The notes: a model not told the origin generated them from the letters alone. A stretch of DNA of 64,000 nt from Seminavis robusta (GCA_903772945.1 CAICTM010000008.1:62001-126000), one strand, 5' to 3'; positions 45,801 to 56,988 are shown, counted from the first letter of the stretch. Numbers and translations: made by a program.

Positions 45801-48753
45801 GTGGAGTCCAGAAGGCTCTCACCTTCTGCTGTCACATCATTGAAGCTTGTCGTTGATGGAGATCCCGCTCCTTCACTCTCCGTTTCGCCAGACTCGACTA
45901 TGTTGGAGCTCTCAGAATTCTCTGTGACTGGGTCGAAATTTGTGTCTCTGCCCGTGTTGTCTTCTTCAGGCAGCAACGAGGCCTCTGTTTGCTGGATGAG
46001 CCCTGGAAGGACTTGTTGGCAATCCAGAGATGTTGGCCTTTGGATGCAATCAACCAGTGCTTCCGTATCAGCTCCAATGTCATTGACTGTTTCGAGAATA
46101 AGCTGGCAAAAGACAGATTCCAACACTTGGGAGCTGTCGGACTGGTCCATAATGCTGGCCTCTAAACAATCTTCAATGTTCGACAAATCATTGCTGACAA
46201 AAGGGGCGACAAGAGGTCCACCATTGTCCTCTACTGCTTCCGAGGCATCTTGAATGGTTGCCGTGTTGATCTCGAGCACAATGACCTGGTCGTCGGCTGT
46301 CCCATCAGCTTGTACTGCGATCGTAGAACCAGCCACGATCTTGATTGCTTGGTTTTCGTAGTCTCGCACAATGGTAACCTCGACGTCTGTCGCTCCATTC
46401 GCTCGCAAGTATGGCTCTAGATTGTAGCTGAAGGAAGCGGCGAATAGCGCAAAGAATTCTTGAATGTCGAATTGACGGAGATGTCGTTCTTGTTGCTGCA
46501 TGTCCGTGGTTTCGTGATCACTACTCCTAGCCACGGGACAAAGCAAACCGTGATCACTGCCACCACCGCAACCGCCCAGAGCCAGCTTGCGTCTGCTGGA
46601 ATTAGTTCCTGCCAGGGATACGGTTCCATCGTCACCCACATCAAACAAAGGCTCGTGGTCTGGACACCCGGTACACTCCAATCTGGCTTCCCAATACGTC
46701 GTGGTGACACTTTGTAGCACCGCTTGCTGGTACTCTCGAAGTAGCTCCTGCTGTTGTGGAGTTAGAATACTGGTGAGGCTGCTGTTGGTGCTGTTACTGT
46801 GTTCACTGCTGCTGCTGCTGCTGTTGCTGCTGTCGGCAAGGAACAAGATTGGTTCCAATTCGGTCCAGTTGAATTTGTTGTTGATGGCGGTGGTGTTGGT
46901 GAGATTTCCCCAGTCAGTTTCCCAGTGTGTCAAGTATGCCTGATGCATGACTCTATTCATTGGATCTAGGCACATTCCAGATATTTCATTGTAAATATCT
47001 CGGAACATTTCTTCCATGATCCATTTTTGTTTGGGAATGATGGCCGGTGGCAATGCCTGTATTTCGAGCCGTACAAAACCTATTTTCTGTTCGGTAACGT
47101 CAAGACATTGGGGAGGCGTAAAGTTCTTGTCGTAAAAGGGCGCCGCCTGTGGAGCCTGACTGGGTTCTTGCACGTTTCGAACCGTGGCGGTGGACACTGC
47201 GGCAGCCGTGACGGCGGCTGTGAATCGATGGAAGGACGTAGTAGAGAAGGAACGTCGGCAGAAGATAGACGTTCGATTGGATTCGATTCAATTTCGAACG
47301 GCAGAACAAAACGGTTGTGTGTGAGCACCCAAGACAAGACCGGCAACAGCGGGACGGCATGATAAATAATGTCTGGAGGTACGGTACGTACCAACTCCCA
47401 CAACTACAGCCAGTTGCGAGGCCGCTCCCGCTCCGGCAATGGCTCCGGCAATGGTGGACGCCATTCCTCCAGCGGCTGCTCCTGCTGCAGCTCCAGCGGC
47501 TGCTCCCGAAGCGGCCCCACCGGCAGCCGCACTTGCCTATTTAAAAGAGAAACAAAACAAAAAGAAAGGAGTGAGAAAAGGAGTGAGCCACTCGATTTAC
47601 GTATGTCATGGTCCGTGACCGTTTGTTTCATTGCTGACTTGAGTGAAAGTTTACGTACCGCTGCGACCGCCATTCCTGCCGTGGCACCTCCTCCACCCGC
47701 ACCTCCTTGTCCTTGACCACCGCCGCCGCCGCCAGTGCCTGCCTCGCTGCGAAAGCTCTGACTAAAGCCTTCGGATGTCGGGTCGTTGAGATCGAGGAGG
47801 TTTCGAGCAGCATCGATACTAATGTCATCTTCATCGACCGCAGCGTCATTGTTATTTCTTCCTGCTTTGCGACACCATTTGGGAAAGAATCTGGAAAAGA
47901 ATCCCATGCAGCGCATCATTAGTCCCCATCCGTGCAACATGGATTGCTGCATGACGACCCAAAAAACGATTCCACCGAGAATGGCCTTTTCGGCTTCGTT
48001 GGCGTGATCTTCGGAATCGAGACTGTCGGGAATAATGGACGAGGAACAGTGGCTGACATTGTCCAGTTGGTCCATGTCAGACTCTTCTTCTTCTTCCTCT
48101 TCCATAAGTTGTTTGGGATCCTTGGTATTGTTTTTGTCCTTATCATTGTCAGGTCCCTCATCTCCTCCAAAAGATTCCACATCTTCCTGGTCTTCGTGTT
48201 GGCCTTCAGGCTGTTGAAACAATTGACTGCCTTGGGTGGACATATTATGAAGGGACTTGCCAGCCGCCATCATCCACATTTCTGCCAAGTGATGGGAGGA
48301 GGCTCTGCCTAGGTCATCCCTCTTACTGCTAGCACTAGCACTAGCACCAGTACTAACAGTAGCTTGCTGTTGACCTTGACCTTGATCATCTGGTTGGTTC
48401 TGATTCTGCTGTAGCAACTTGGTGGTATAAGTCAAAAGCCTGGAATGATCTTCATCTTGGTAGTTTCCCACGGCAGTCACATAGGAATAGCTCTGGTCCA
48501 CCTTGCCACCATCATTATCCTGATCTCCTGTATTAAGGTTAAGTTCATCACTGGCACTGGCTTCGCCTTGCACCATGGCCAACAGAGCCTCACTGTCTTG
48601 ACTCACAAACTCTTCCGTTCTTCTGCTACTCCTACCTCGATTGCTACTACTAGGAGTACCGGTAGCAGTAGCTGTATTAGCGTAAGTCAAACTGGCGTCC
48701 ATCTCATTGTCATCATCTTCATGTGCCGACTTGGCCGTTGTTTTCTTGCTCAT
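39851..48753 (-). CDS. Paralog F: largest stalked surface protein, one ricin-type lectin module, two introns
   Basis: First ATG at 48753 (MSKKTTAKS). Exon 1 48753-47659; intron 47658-47537 (GTACGT...AATAG); exon 2 47536-47392; intron 47391-47218 (GTACGT...CACAG); exon 3 47217-39851. Splicing restores an Ala/Gly segment AAASAAAGG...LAVVVGVAAVTAAA, as in the paralogs. N-terminus has DHSRLLTYTTKLLQQ, SSIIPDSLDSED and helix GIVFWVVMQQ. Conserved domain 47110-45980 with MFRDIYNEISGMCLDP and CTGCPDHEPLF. Then TPGSPS minisatellite (45650-42620), Cys-pair domain (42560-42230) with YYVFTSANV and GQRRLQ, PSxxPS stalk, and lectin module (40215-39854) with GSCLTLQSDGV and CIDNDGTSPCQNK, ending VDSNFWS-stop. 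Frame breaks are dense at 43440-44650, and a compensating pair lies at about 45285-45400. The product would be about 2,900 residues if the frame is continuous. Confidence 0.8.
40410..40965 (-). repeat. Nested segmental duplications in the PSxxPS stalk of paralog F
   Basis: TGATTTCAAACCAGA recurs at 40631 and 40853, 222 bases apart, within matching blocks of about 114 bases. The block near 40734-40844 also matches 40410-40523. All spacings keep the frame. Confidence 0.8.
43020..45650 (-). repeat. TVTPGSPS minisatellite in paralog F, with dense indels
   Basis: Alternating 63-base units. Units at 43080-44640 are nearly identical to each other and to those of D. From 43440 to 44650 almost every unit lacks one or more bases relative to its neighbours (for example GACTCAGTAGTTGGATGACAC near 43712 for GACTGCCAGTAGTTGGACTGACAC). 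Confidence 0.9.
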
Positions 48754-49013
48754 CTTCAATTTCTTTCTGGGTAGTTAGCTTGCTGTCTGTCTTCTGTCTA
48801 ATCTATATCTACTACTAGTAGTATACCTATTCTATATTCTAGCTAGCTAGAGCTTTGTGTTTGGTGTTGCTCTTGGTAGTTTACACTGATCACTGCTCAC
48901 TGATCACTGCTCACTCAGTCTATTGTTATTGTTGTTGTGCTGATGTTGCCTTTCCTCTTTCCTGTCGATTGGAGGGCTGTTGCCTTGTCTGAGAGTGTGC
49001 TGTGGCCTGCGGC

Positions 49014-49021
49014 GGCATAAC
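49014..49021. repeat. Left target site duplication of hAT element
   Basis: GGCATAAC, identical to 52046-52053. Eight bases is the size made by hAT transposases. Confidence 0.93.
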
Positions 49022-49039
49022 CAGGGCGTGGTACTCACA
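49022..49039 (+). repeat. Left terminal inverted repeat of hAT element
   Basis: CAGGGCGTGGTACTCACA, pairs with 52028-52045 with two mismatches. Confidence 0.92.
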
Positions 49040-49205
49040 CTGTTTTAGCATGTGAGTATGGGTACTGAGTAGTACTCACAAATCCAAAGTCAAGTGAGTA
49101 TGGGTACTGAGTAATACTCACAATTCCCAGGGTCAAGTGGGTACGGGTATCATGTGAGTACAGGTACTTTGTGGGTATATAGATACTCACTGAGTACTCA
49201 TAAAT
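49040..49205. repeat. Left subterminal repeat cluster
   Basis: Several copies of GTGAGTATGGGTACTGAGTA-like words and their complement TACTCAC, matching the right cluster. In hAT elements such clusters bind the transposase (known for the superfamily; inferred here). Confidence 0.8.
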
Positions 49206-49220
49206 AATTACTTAGGGAAA

Positions 49221-51683
49221 TTATTTTGTTTTTTCTAGTTCTGGGCTGGGGCTCATCAATCTTGTTGTAAAGGGCACCATGGCATCAATATCACTGTCAT
49301 AATCCTCCTCTTCACTCTGCTGGCAGTTAGCTTGGGAGAGCCTTGGTCCTATTCTTAGCCATTCCTTTCTTGCATATTGAGGCATTGCTTGTAGTTCTGG
49401 ATGAATGCAATGTTCTTGTAGCAAAGAAGGCGCATTGGAATGTCATGTCAACCTTCTTTCCATTGCTGAGTTTTCCATCAAAACATGTACAAGAACTGAA
49501 AACTCTTTCTTGGAAGCCGTTCTATCTGGCATTGCAAAGATGCGCACAGCAATTTCATAAATTGATTGGGTGGTTGGTTTTGCAGTTGTCTCCCACCATT
49601 CTTGTAAGTCAAATAGATTTTCACCACTTCAATGTTTGTCCAACCAGCAATGTTCTTCATTGCCAAGTGTAGAGAGAACATCTTTACCGATAGGCTTCCG
49701 CTTCTGAGCCCGAAGAGCATCAACAAGTTGAAGTCTTCGCCTAACCATTTGTCGATTGCTTTCTGGATGGGTCAACTCCTTCTTCCACAGGAGTATCCTC
49801 GGTTCTCCTTCGTTTGGCTTCCCTTGCCAATGCAAGAGGGTCGTTGGTTCGTGGCTTGGCCTGTGGTTTCTTCGGACTTGCATTTGCAGTCGCTTGTTCG
49901 GCTAGGTCGAATTTGTTTCCCCACATCTGCTTGACCCAGATCGTCAATATCGTCGTGGCTCTCTGCCGAACACCTTTGCCCATCAGTTTGTTTGCCGGAG
50001 GGTATCCGAACCATCGACAACAGTAGCAAGTGTTTCAAGTCGTCAGCATGTGGTCTTCCGAAAGGTTACACATCATGGCGAGGGTTTGTCATCCTGCTTA
50101 GAGCTTGAAACACAAGCACCATAGCGTCGCAATCACTTGGGATTCGCTGGAATAGTTTCTGTGGAATCTTATGGAGTTTCGCGACTTTGATTTTCCTCAA
50201 ACCAATCCTCTCAGTGGTGGAAGGAAGGTAAAGTCCTTCCCTCGTCTTCTTGGTTCCATGCGGAGAAGCCATCAACTTGGTGGGTAACTTGCAGTGCCAT
50301 TCCACTTTTCAGTGTCATTGGTAGCTTTGCTTCGGCGAGTCTCTGGCACCCAAACCACCTTGGAGTAACAATAAGAAGCAAACACACGGTATGTCCCATA
50401 GGCAGTATAGGAATTGGCACCATAGTGGTCCGACTGGACAAAGCAAACAAGCTTCAAACATGGGGAATTCCACGGCAAGTGTTTGTGCCATGACATGGTA
50501 CTTAGAATCCTCCACCTCCGGACATGTATCGTCAACAATGCAATAGTGGTGAAGGTTCCACCGAGCTTGGATAAACGAAGCGTAGAACAAAGCTTCTCCT
50601 CCGGCCCTTGTATGGTTTGACATGCAAAAGGCCCTGGGTATCCGGCCGCAGCAGAGAGTTGTCCGTGAACTTCTTCCATCTCCCCTTCGATTTCTTGTTG
50701 GCAACCACTTGGCGGTTTCCTCGCTTGTTTTCGAATAGCCTGACAAGCATCAAACTCGTCAACCACTACCTTGTCCTTGTAGCGTTTCCTTTGACCGTGG
50801 CATGCGAAAAAGCCAACTGAATCTCATGCATGGCACAGTAGGCATTTTCTCCACTCAGGTTGCGGCCCACCAATAGCGCCGTGTTGGTAGTGTCATTCAT
50901 GGCCTTGTAGATCATTCGGTCCTCAATACCAAAAGCTTGAGAATATCCATGATCTGATTCGTGTGGGCTCTCCCTTCTTGTCTTTAGATTCCGCCAGTGC
51001 AACGGAATTCTTAGATAGACACCCCTTTTGGGTTGTAAAAGAAGATCGTCACTCCAAGTATTTCCTTCTTGTTAGAGTCCCAAACGTCATGAGCGACAGT
51101 AAGGAAAGACTTATGACAACCAAAGGTTTTCATATAGTACTGGTCCGTCTCTCCTAGATGCATTCCAACCGCAGCCATGAAAGTTTGGTAATCTTGGCTC
51201 TGTAGTTTGTATGGGCCATGCGTCCCATCAAGCCATTGTTGGGACATTCAGAAGAGCGGCTCCATTCTGCATGGCATAGATCATCATGTCTCTGAATTCA
51301 GGACATGCTTTGTGGTCCGTCAAAACACGAAGAGGAATGTTGTTGTTTGTAGCATACCGATGCTGTTTTTCTTGAAATATTGCGAGGTTTTCCAAGTGTT
51401 CGAGGTCGGGAATGTCGACACTGTAGTAACATTCCAAACGCCAGAACGGCCGGGTGGCTTGCGACTGAGCGTGGGAATACTCTTGGCTTGCACGTACTGT
51501 GCAGTCAAATCAGTTCCCATTGCCGCGGCCATGTATCATCGCAGCTGCAGCTTCTTCATCTTCTTCTTCTTCTTCGATATCACCTTCTTCTTCTTGTTCC
51601 GGTTCTTCCAATCCATCGGCTCCATTGACAGCTTCCTCAATCGCTGCCTGTGACAAGATGTCATCATCCTCCACATCAGCCAT
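49221..51683 (-). pseudogene. Broken hAT-type transposase
   Basis: Possible start at ATG 51683 (MADVEDDDILSQ, then an acidic Glu run). Protein-like text continues down the minus strand but needs at least ten frame changes or stop read-throughs, moving through all three frames. Recognisable pieces: FLTVAHDVWDSNKKEILGVT (51103-51044), resembling the hAT segment around the first catalytic Asp; and NDTTNTALLVGRN followed by CAMHEIQLAFSHA (50894-50799), resembling the DNA.N...C..H.L.L segment. The C-terminal dimerisation motif is not clear. Short introns could explain some frame changes but not the in-frame stops. Likely inactive. Confidence 0.72.
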
Positions 51684-51799
51684 GGTGACACAGAAGAGAC
51701 AACAGAACAAAAGAGTGGCTAGAGTCAACAGTGGCTCAACAGTGGCTTCAACAGTGGCTCAATGTGAGAAAATGGGAATTTATGGGGCTGCGAGTTGGC

Positions 51800-52027
51800 G
51801 AAATACTCACAAAATACTCACCGAGTACTCACGAGTACTCACTGGTACTCACTTCGAATACTCACCGAAGTACTCACCGAAGACTCAAAAGTACTCAGAT
51901 TCCGGAGTCATGTGAGTACGGGTATTGAGTATTACTCACATTTTCGAGGGTCAAGTGAGTATGGGTATCGAGTATACTCAGTACTCAATACCCGTACTCA
52001 CATCGTGTACCCACAGCGTGTATTTCA
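51800..52027. repeat. Right subterminal repeat cluster
   Basis: Runs of TACTCAC and GTGAGTA words, including GGTCAAGTGAGTATGGGTAT, which mirrors the left cluster text GTCAAGTGAGTATGGGTACT. Confidence 0.82.
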
Positions 52028-52045
52028 TGTGAGTCCCACACCCTG
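52028..52045 (-). repeat. Right terminal inverted repeat of hAT element
   Basis: Reads CAGGGTGTGGGACTCACA on the minus strand. See 49022-49039. Confidence 0.92.
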
Positions 52046-52053
52046 GGCATAAC
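52046..52053. repeat. Right target site duplication of hAT element
   Basis: GGCATAAC, perfect copy of 49014-49021. Confidence 0.93.
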
Positions 52054-55000
52054 TAGACTGCGTTATCAGCGAGATAACAGGCAGTGCGAATTCGGCCTTT
52101 TTAGTTTTCCGATTGATGCCCCCTCCAGCACCCAGCACCATACCGGTACTCGGAGAAAATACATGACTGCAGTGTTCGTCAGTCGAAATGACTAAAAGCA
52201 ATATGTCCACTGGTACACGTGTACCCCCTCTTCCAAGACCTGGCGTTCTTTCCTTTCGATGGTCATCCGCAAAGAACGGTCATCATGGTCGTAGATTTAT
52301 TAGAGCGTAGACGAGAGGATCAATTGACTTAGTCCTTCAATTGCTCCTCTTAGTTTGCCGGAAGGAAGCTCTTCGAAGCTTCTTCAACTTAGTCATGACT
52401 GAATGGAACAACAGGCATCTCTTCTAATTCCGTATTCCTGCAATTTATGACTCTCTTAATAAAACATACCGTTTCTACTAGTAAGGTATTACCGTATGAT
52501 ACATCATGATAAACTGTAAGTTCCTTTATTCCCTGCATTCGCACCTGAATACGTAAGGTTTTACATTGATACATGAAAATATCATTACAACTGTAGCTTG
52601 TCATGTCCGGCCGGTTGTTGTGTCTGTCAACAGCTCTGTCAACCATCGCAATAGCAAGCCAGCTTTACCAGTAGCAACTGTTTTGGAACTTGCTAGCTAT
52701 GCATAGCTACTAGCTAGAAGCTCTGGACCGATGGGAGGTCTTCTCGCTTCTCCTCGATACTGTACACCAACCACCTGGCGGTGCCGAATAACTACAGTAC
52801 TTGCTGACTGGCTAGCTGGCTGGTTTTTGACCACCACAGTTTTGCGAACTCGTAGCTCATTCCAAACTTTAGGTGCCGTACGGTAGTAATAAGCTGTGTT
52901 TGGTTCTGCAAGTTCGCTCTCCACCCTACTAACAGCCACTGCAGCAAACAGGTGATCGCAAGCAACAAGAACTACAGTTTGCCTGTTGCCACCAAACAGC
53001 CAGAAAAGAAAGTGTCACCAGATTGAGATTCATTCGATTTTATTCTTCTGCATTCAGAGACAGCCATCCATCCGATGAAACTGTAGTACTCTAGCTAGTA
53101 GTAAGCAGGCTTTATCACTTCAATTTGGTTTTGGCTGGAGGCCCGCTCAGCCGACGAATGAATCGAATCAATGAGGGCTTCGATCCCCTCATCGAGTGAC
53201 AGTCCAGTCGAAATTTTTGATCAAATCCACCAACTCTTCGCAAAAGAGCTTTGCAAAGTCGATTTCCGTCTTGGTTGGAGTGTGCTGTGGGGTGTGGGAG
53301 TGAGTGAGTGACGTTGGTGCGGGAGTGACGGTGACTCAATCTCCAACTCCGACTCATATATTGTACTCCCACGCAAAGCACAACCATGCACCACCTTCAG
53401 ACTTCTTGCCGAACTCATACTGTACCCTCGACAAGGTTTGCGTTTCAGTTCCATCCATCATCGACTGAAGACTGCAGTAAGGAAGGAAGGAAGGATGGTT
53501 TGGAACCAACCAGAGTTGGCTGGAGCCCCTCTCACAATCAGCGATCCGCAGCAAACACAAAAGCAACTATAACAAGGACCATACATCACAAGCAAACGCA
53601 CTTCTATTGCAGCCACCAGCTAGCCATGAACACCACCCCAACCAATACAACTGGAACAGCCACAATGGAAGAGCAGCTGCACGAACATCCGCGGGGTCTT
53701 TCACGCTGCTAAAGATGGTCATTTGGAAAGTTTGGTGTGATTGCTTGAGAGCTCTGAGCACGGTGCGTTGTCCGTGACATGGCTGAGAATACAATTCGAG
53801 CTGCGAGTTATATAGATACCGTAGGGGGAAGTGATGCAATGGCTTATGCTACTCTTTACAGCGAAACATTCTGCAATGTGCCACGTGCAGAGTACTGGCT
53901 AAGGGACAATTCCAGCAACAAAAAACCTTGTGGTGATCTTGTTTGTACTGCCATTGCCAAAATTGGAAATATTATGGTCATGCAGTGGGCACGAGAAAAA
54001 ACCGTGTCACTAGAGTAGTAGCTGCGGAGACAAGGGTCCCCAAATGCTACGGGGTTGCCCCCCGATGATTGCTAAACATTTGAATGCATATTATAAAAAT
54101 AGGATTTCATGGATCCAACTTCAACGAAACAGTTCCCCGTTACCGTAAGTAGCTACTAGTATTTGTGCAAAGTAGACAACCGCATGAAAGATGCAGAAAT
54201 TTTGAGCCAAGTGATGCTTGCTTCGACGATGGAAATACTAGTAGCAGCTGCAAGAGCACTCTACTCTGTAGCAACAGCTGTAGCAGCTATTTTGTGTTCA
54301 AGGCCCTCCTGAGCTGGCGCTGGCTGCACGAGAACAATAGCAAGGGCTAGCAGGCCCTCCCCAGCTGGCGCTGGCGCTGACCCCACTACATGTACATGTA
54401 CCGAGAACTCCTATCTATGCCGGTATCGCTCTGCACACTCTGCACGAGGGGATGAGCAAACTTGCACATAGCACTACATTGCATTGGTCTGTGGTACTTT
54501 ACCCGTCATAATTACCGGTACATTGATATAGAAAAGCAACTGACTTACAGCAGTGCCTAACTAACATCAGTTGAAAATTTAAAATTCGCGTTTTGGCTGG
54601 AAAATGAGTTCAATTGAATTGGATTGGTTTGAATTGGATTGGATTGAATTGGATTGGATTGGATCCATGAAAGTACTGATATTTGTATAGTAAATGCAAA
54701 TTCAATGCAATCCAATCCAATTCAATGCAATGCAATGCAATCCAATCCACAATATCCATCCAAAGCAAAAAAATGGATCCTTTTCGTACCTGCAGCGAAC
54801 CGTTAAGGCTAGTAGTAGCTATTAGGTACTGAGTTTGTGGAATTCCAAACTATCGATGTAACGGTACCCAATAGAGTACACTACAGCGCTATAGCAACAT
54901 TTGCTCATCCCCCGAGAACAATATCAAGGGTTCTAGCTAGATAGCGCTCAAGACCATCCGAGAACTTCTAGGACTTTTGGTGGGAGACCCCACAATCCGC

Positions 55001-55713
55001 TGCCATCCGAAGCAAAATCGGTTGTACCGGTAGTCAAACGTTCGGTCGTGTCCGCAGCATTAAAACCCCTCAGTAGCCAGAATTGGTACCGGCAAGCCTT
55101 TTCAAGTTCATTGATCGAACGTGGTCACTTGAAACGGGAAAGCAGGACTTACACGTTAATAACAAAATGCCTCAGTGACTCCTTGATAAATCAAGTGTGT
55201 TTGACTGGTAAATAAATGAATGCCTCAATGAATCCCATGATTTGTATCTAGTGTGACTGAGTGATAAGTATTGAGGTCATGTAGGTGCGCAGAAGTGTGG
55301 ATATTTACGGCCAAGAACCCAGCATCTTTTTGGTACCGTACATAAAGTGAAACATCTACCAGCCGCTAATGCTGTGCAATGGCCTCGCAATAAGATAGAT
55401 TGAAACATAGATGAATACTTCGACTGAAGCTTCCCCTGAGCAATGCCAGTGTGGACGATCATCGACTGAGCTGGGCTCGGCTTCGGCCACAGCAGCTGCT
55501 ACAGCTATTGCGGTACCAGTATGGGAGCAATAGGTACTTGCTACCGGTAGATGGCTACCAGATAGCTAGGATCTATTAATAGTATGCATACCTTAGCTGG
55601 ATAAAGCCAACCAACCTAGTTCTCACAATTTTGAGTTGCTCAACGCCCCAAGGCTCCTCTGCTAAGCTACCTCAACCGTTTTATACTTCCAAAACCCCCT
55701 TGCTTTCACCACC
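52054..55713. other. Sparse region, no well-supported gene
   Basis: ORFs are short and dispersed on both strands. The two most protein-like are 53386-53712 + (108 codons) and 53779-54018 + (79 codons, MAENTIRAAS...), neither recognised and neither supported by neighbours. Contains the GGATT/AATCC inverted repeat (54605-54765) and a TACATGTACATGTA palindrome at 54387-54400. Confidence 0.5.
54605..54765. repeat. GGATT / AATCC inverted simple repeat
   Basis: Runs of TTGGATTGGATT-type words (54611-54664) are followed, after about 40 bases, by CAATCCAATCC-type words (54705-54750). The two could pair into a long imperfect hairpin. It has no coding content. Confidence 0.75.
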
Positions 55714-56988
55714 ATGCCTACTACTAGTTTCCTTGAACACTACGACGACGAGACGACCATGGCGTTGACTCCCGTGCCTCAGTCTCGAGCCGTCTCGTGG
55801 CTCATCATGCCCCACGAGGCAAACGCTGCTGCCACCAAGATTGCCAAGGCAAAGGCAGCACTGACCCGTGAGATGCAAGAACAGCGCTGGAAGTTGCAAC
55901 GTCGGCTCCAGGCGCACCAGGAGGAAATGGCCATGAAAAAGGCCATCAAAGCTGCTGCCAAGAAGATGCAAACAGATGCCCTCCTGGAGTACTGGACCAA
56001 CACGGAGCAGCAAGTCCTGCAGAACAAGGAACGCTGGGAACGAGAGCAACGAGAGCAACGTCTCGCCAAGAGGAACAAGAATGAGAGGAACAAGAAGCTC
56101 ACCAAGCAGAATAGTATGCCTTCCCTGATGAATGCTGCTACCTCCGGAGGTAGCACTAGCACTAACAAGACTCGCCGTGACCGCCGACGCAGGTCCTCGT
56201 TCCAAAAGAGCCGATCCTGCAATAAGCTACTTGTCCATTCCGACAACTTGAAGAACAAGTTTATGAATGGCTCGCCTTGCCATGAGGAACGCTGGGAACG
56301 AGAGCAACGAGAGCAGCGTCTTGTCAAGAGGAACAGTAATAAGAGGAACAAGAAGCTCACCAAGCAGAATAGTATGCCCTCTCTCATGAATGCTGCTACA
56401 TCCAGAGGTAGTAGTAGTACTCATACCGGTAGTAACAAGACCCGCCGTGACCGCAGACGCGGATCCTCATTCCAAAAGAGCCGATCCTGCAATAAGCTAC
56501 TTGTCGATCGCGACAACTTGAAGAACAAGTTTATGAATGGCTCGCCTTGCTATGACTGGAGTACCTACAGTCCTCCAAAGTCTTTGCTGCTCTCCTCCAA
56601 GACCCATAAAAAGGAACTACTACGAAGAGACTCGGCATCCACTGCAGCCACGGAAGCCATGAGCGAGTCCAGTTTCCACGATTCTCTTTCCATGGTCGAC
56701 TTGTTCACCGCCGACGACTCCTTGTCATCATCGTCCCACCATGGTAAGAAGACGCATCGGTTTCACCAGTCCTTGCCTAGCTTGGTGGCGTGGGACGAGG
56801 AGCGCAATGTCGATGACGACGACGACGACGTCCTCCCTAGCTTGGTGGCGTGGAAAGAAGGAGAGTTGGACGAGTGTCTGGCAGTAGCACCCGACCTCGT
56901 ACCACCCGACTTTTTCGATTGGGAAACCAACCAGCAGAGCTTCAACTGGGAATCCTACGGAGCCTTCTTGCACCAGGTCACTGCCTAA
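55714..56988 (+). CDS. Hypothetical coiled-coil, basic/disordered protein with an internal 86-residue duplication
   Basis: 424 residues, ATG at 55714 after CACC. Residues 1-40 carry SFLEHYDDET and SWLIMPHEANAAATKIAKAKAALT. Residues 45-130 are a charged helix (EMQEQRWKLQRRLQAHQEEM, ERWEREQREQRLAKRN), probably coiled coil. Residues 106-191 and 192-281 are two copies of an 86-residue unit (KLTKQNSMPSLMNAATS, RRDRRR.SSFQKSRSCNKLL, NLKNKFMNGSPC). The C-terminal part is acidic and Ser-rich with LPSLVAW twice and ends FFDWETNQQSFNWESYGAF. There is no signal peptide or membrane segment. RRxS-type sites in both copies suggest kinase substrates (inference). Function unknown. Convergent with the next gene. 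Confidence 0.72.
   Translation: MPTTSFLEHYDDETTMALTPVPQSRAVSWLIMPHEANAAATKIAKAKAALTREMQEQRWKLQRRLQAHQEEMAMKKAIKAAAKKMQTDALLEYWTNTEQQVLQNKERWEREQREQRLAKRNKNERNKKLTKQNSMPSLMNAATSGGSTSTNKTRRDRRRRSSFQKSRSCNKLLVHSDNLKNKFMNGSPCHEERWEREQREQRLVKRNSNKRNKKLTKQNSMPSLMNAATSRGSSSTHTGSNKTRRDRRRGSSFQKSRSCNKLLVDRDNLKNKFMNGSPCYDWSTYSPPKSLLLSSKTHKKELLRRDSASTAATEAMSESSFHDSLSMVDLFTADDSLSSSSHHGKKTHRFHQSLPSLVAWDEERNVDDDDDDVLPSLVAWKEGELDECLAVAPDLVPPDFFDWETNQQSFNWESYGAFLHQVTA
56031..56546 (+). repeat. 258-bp tandem duplication inside the coiled-coil gene
   Basis: ACGCTGGGAACGAGAGCAAC occurs at 56031 and 56289, exactly 258 bases apart. The two copies are close to 90 percent alike by eye and keep the frame. Confidence 0.92.

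Larger units (their letters stand above)
49022..52045. mobile_element. hAT-superfamily DNA transposon, 3,024 bp
   Basis: Bounded by 18-base terminal inverted repeats CAGGGCGTGGTACTCACA (49022-49039) and, at 52028-52045, the complement of CAGGGTGTGGGACTCACA (16 of 18 match), with a perfect 8-bp duplication GGCATAAC outside. Between termini and gene lie subterminal clusters of GTGAGTA/TACTCAC words on both sides. The interior carries a frame-broken minus-strand transposase. It sits upstream of paralog F, about 270 bases from the F start codon, so it may affect F expression (inference). Confidence 0.93.

Noticed and set aside
44639-47197. F as two or three separate genes (39851-43444, 44639-47197, 47392-48753)
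   Set aside because: Splice sites at 47658/47537 and 47391/47218 restore the Ala-rich segment, and paralogs C to E show the same domain order in one gene.
53386-54018. Two small plus-strand genes (108 and 79 codons)
   Set aside because: No recognisable domain, no support from neighbours and lengths expected by chance. Mentioned only in the region note.
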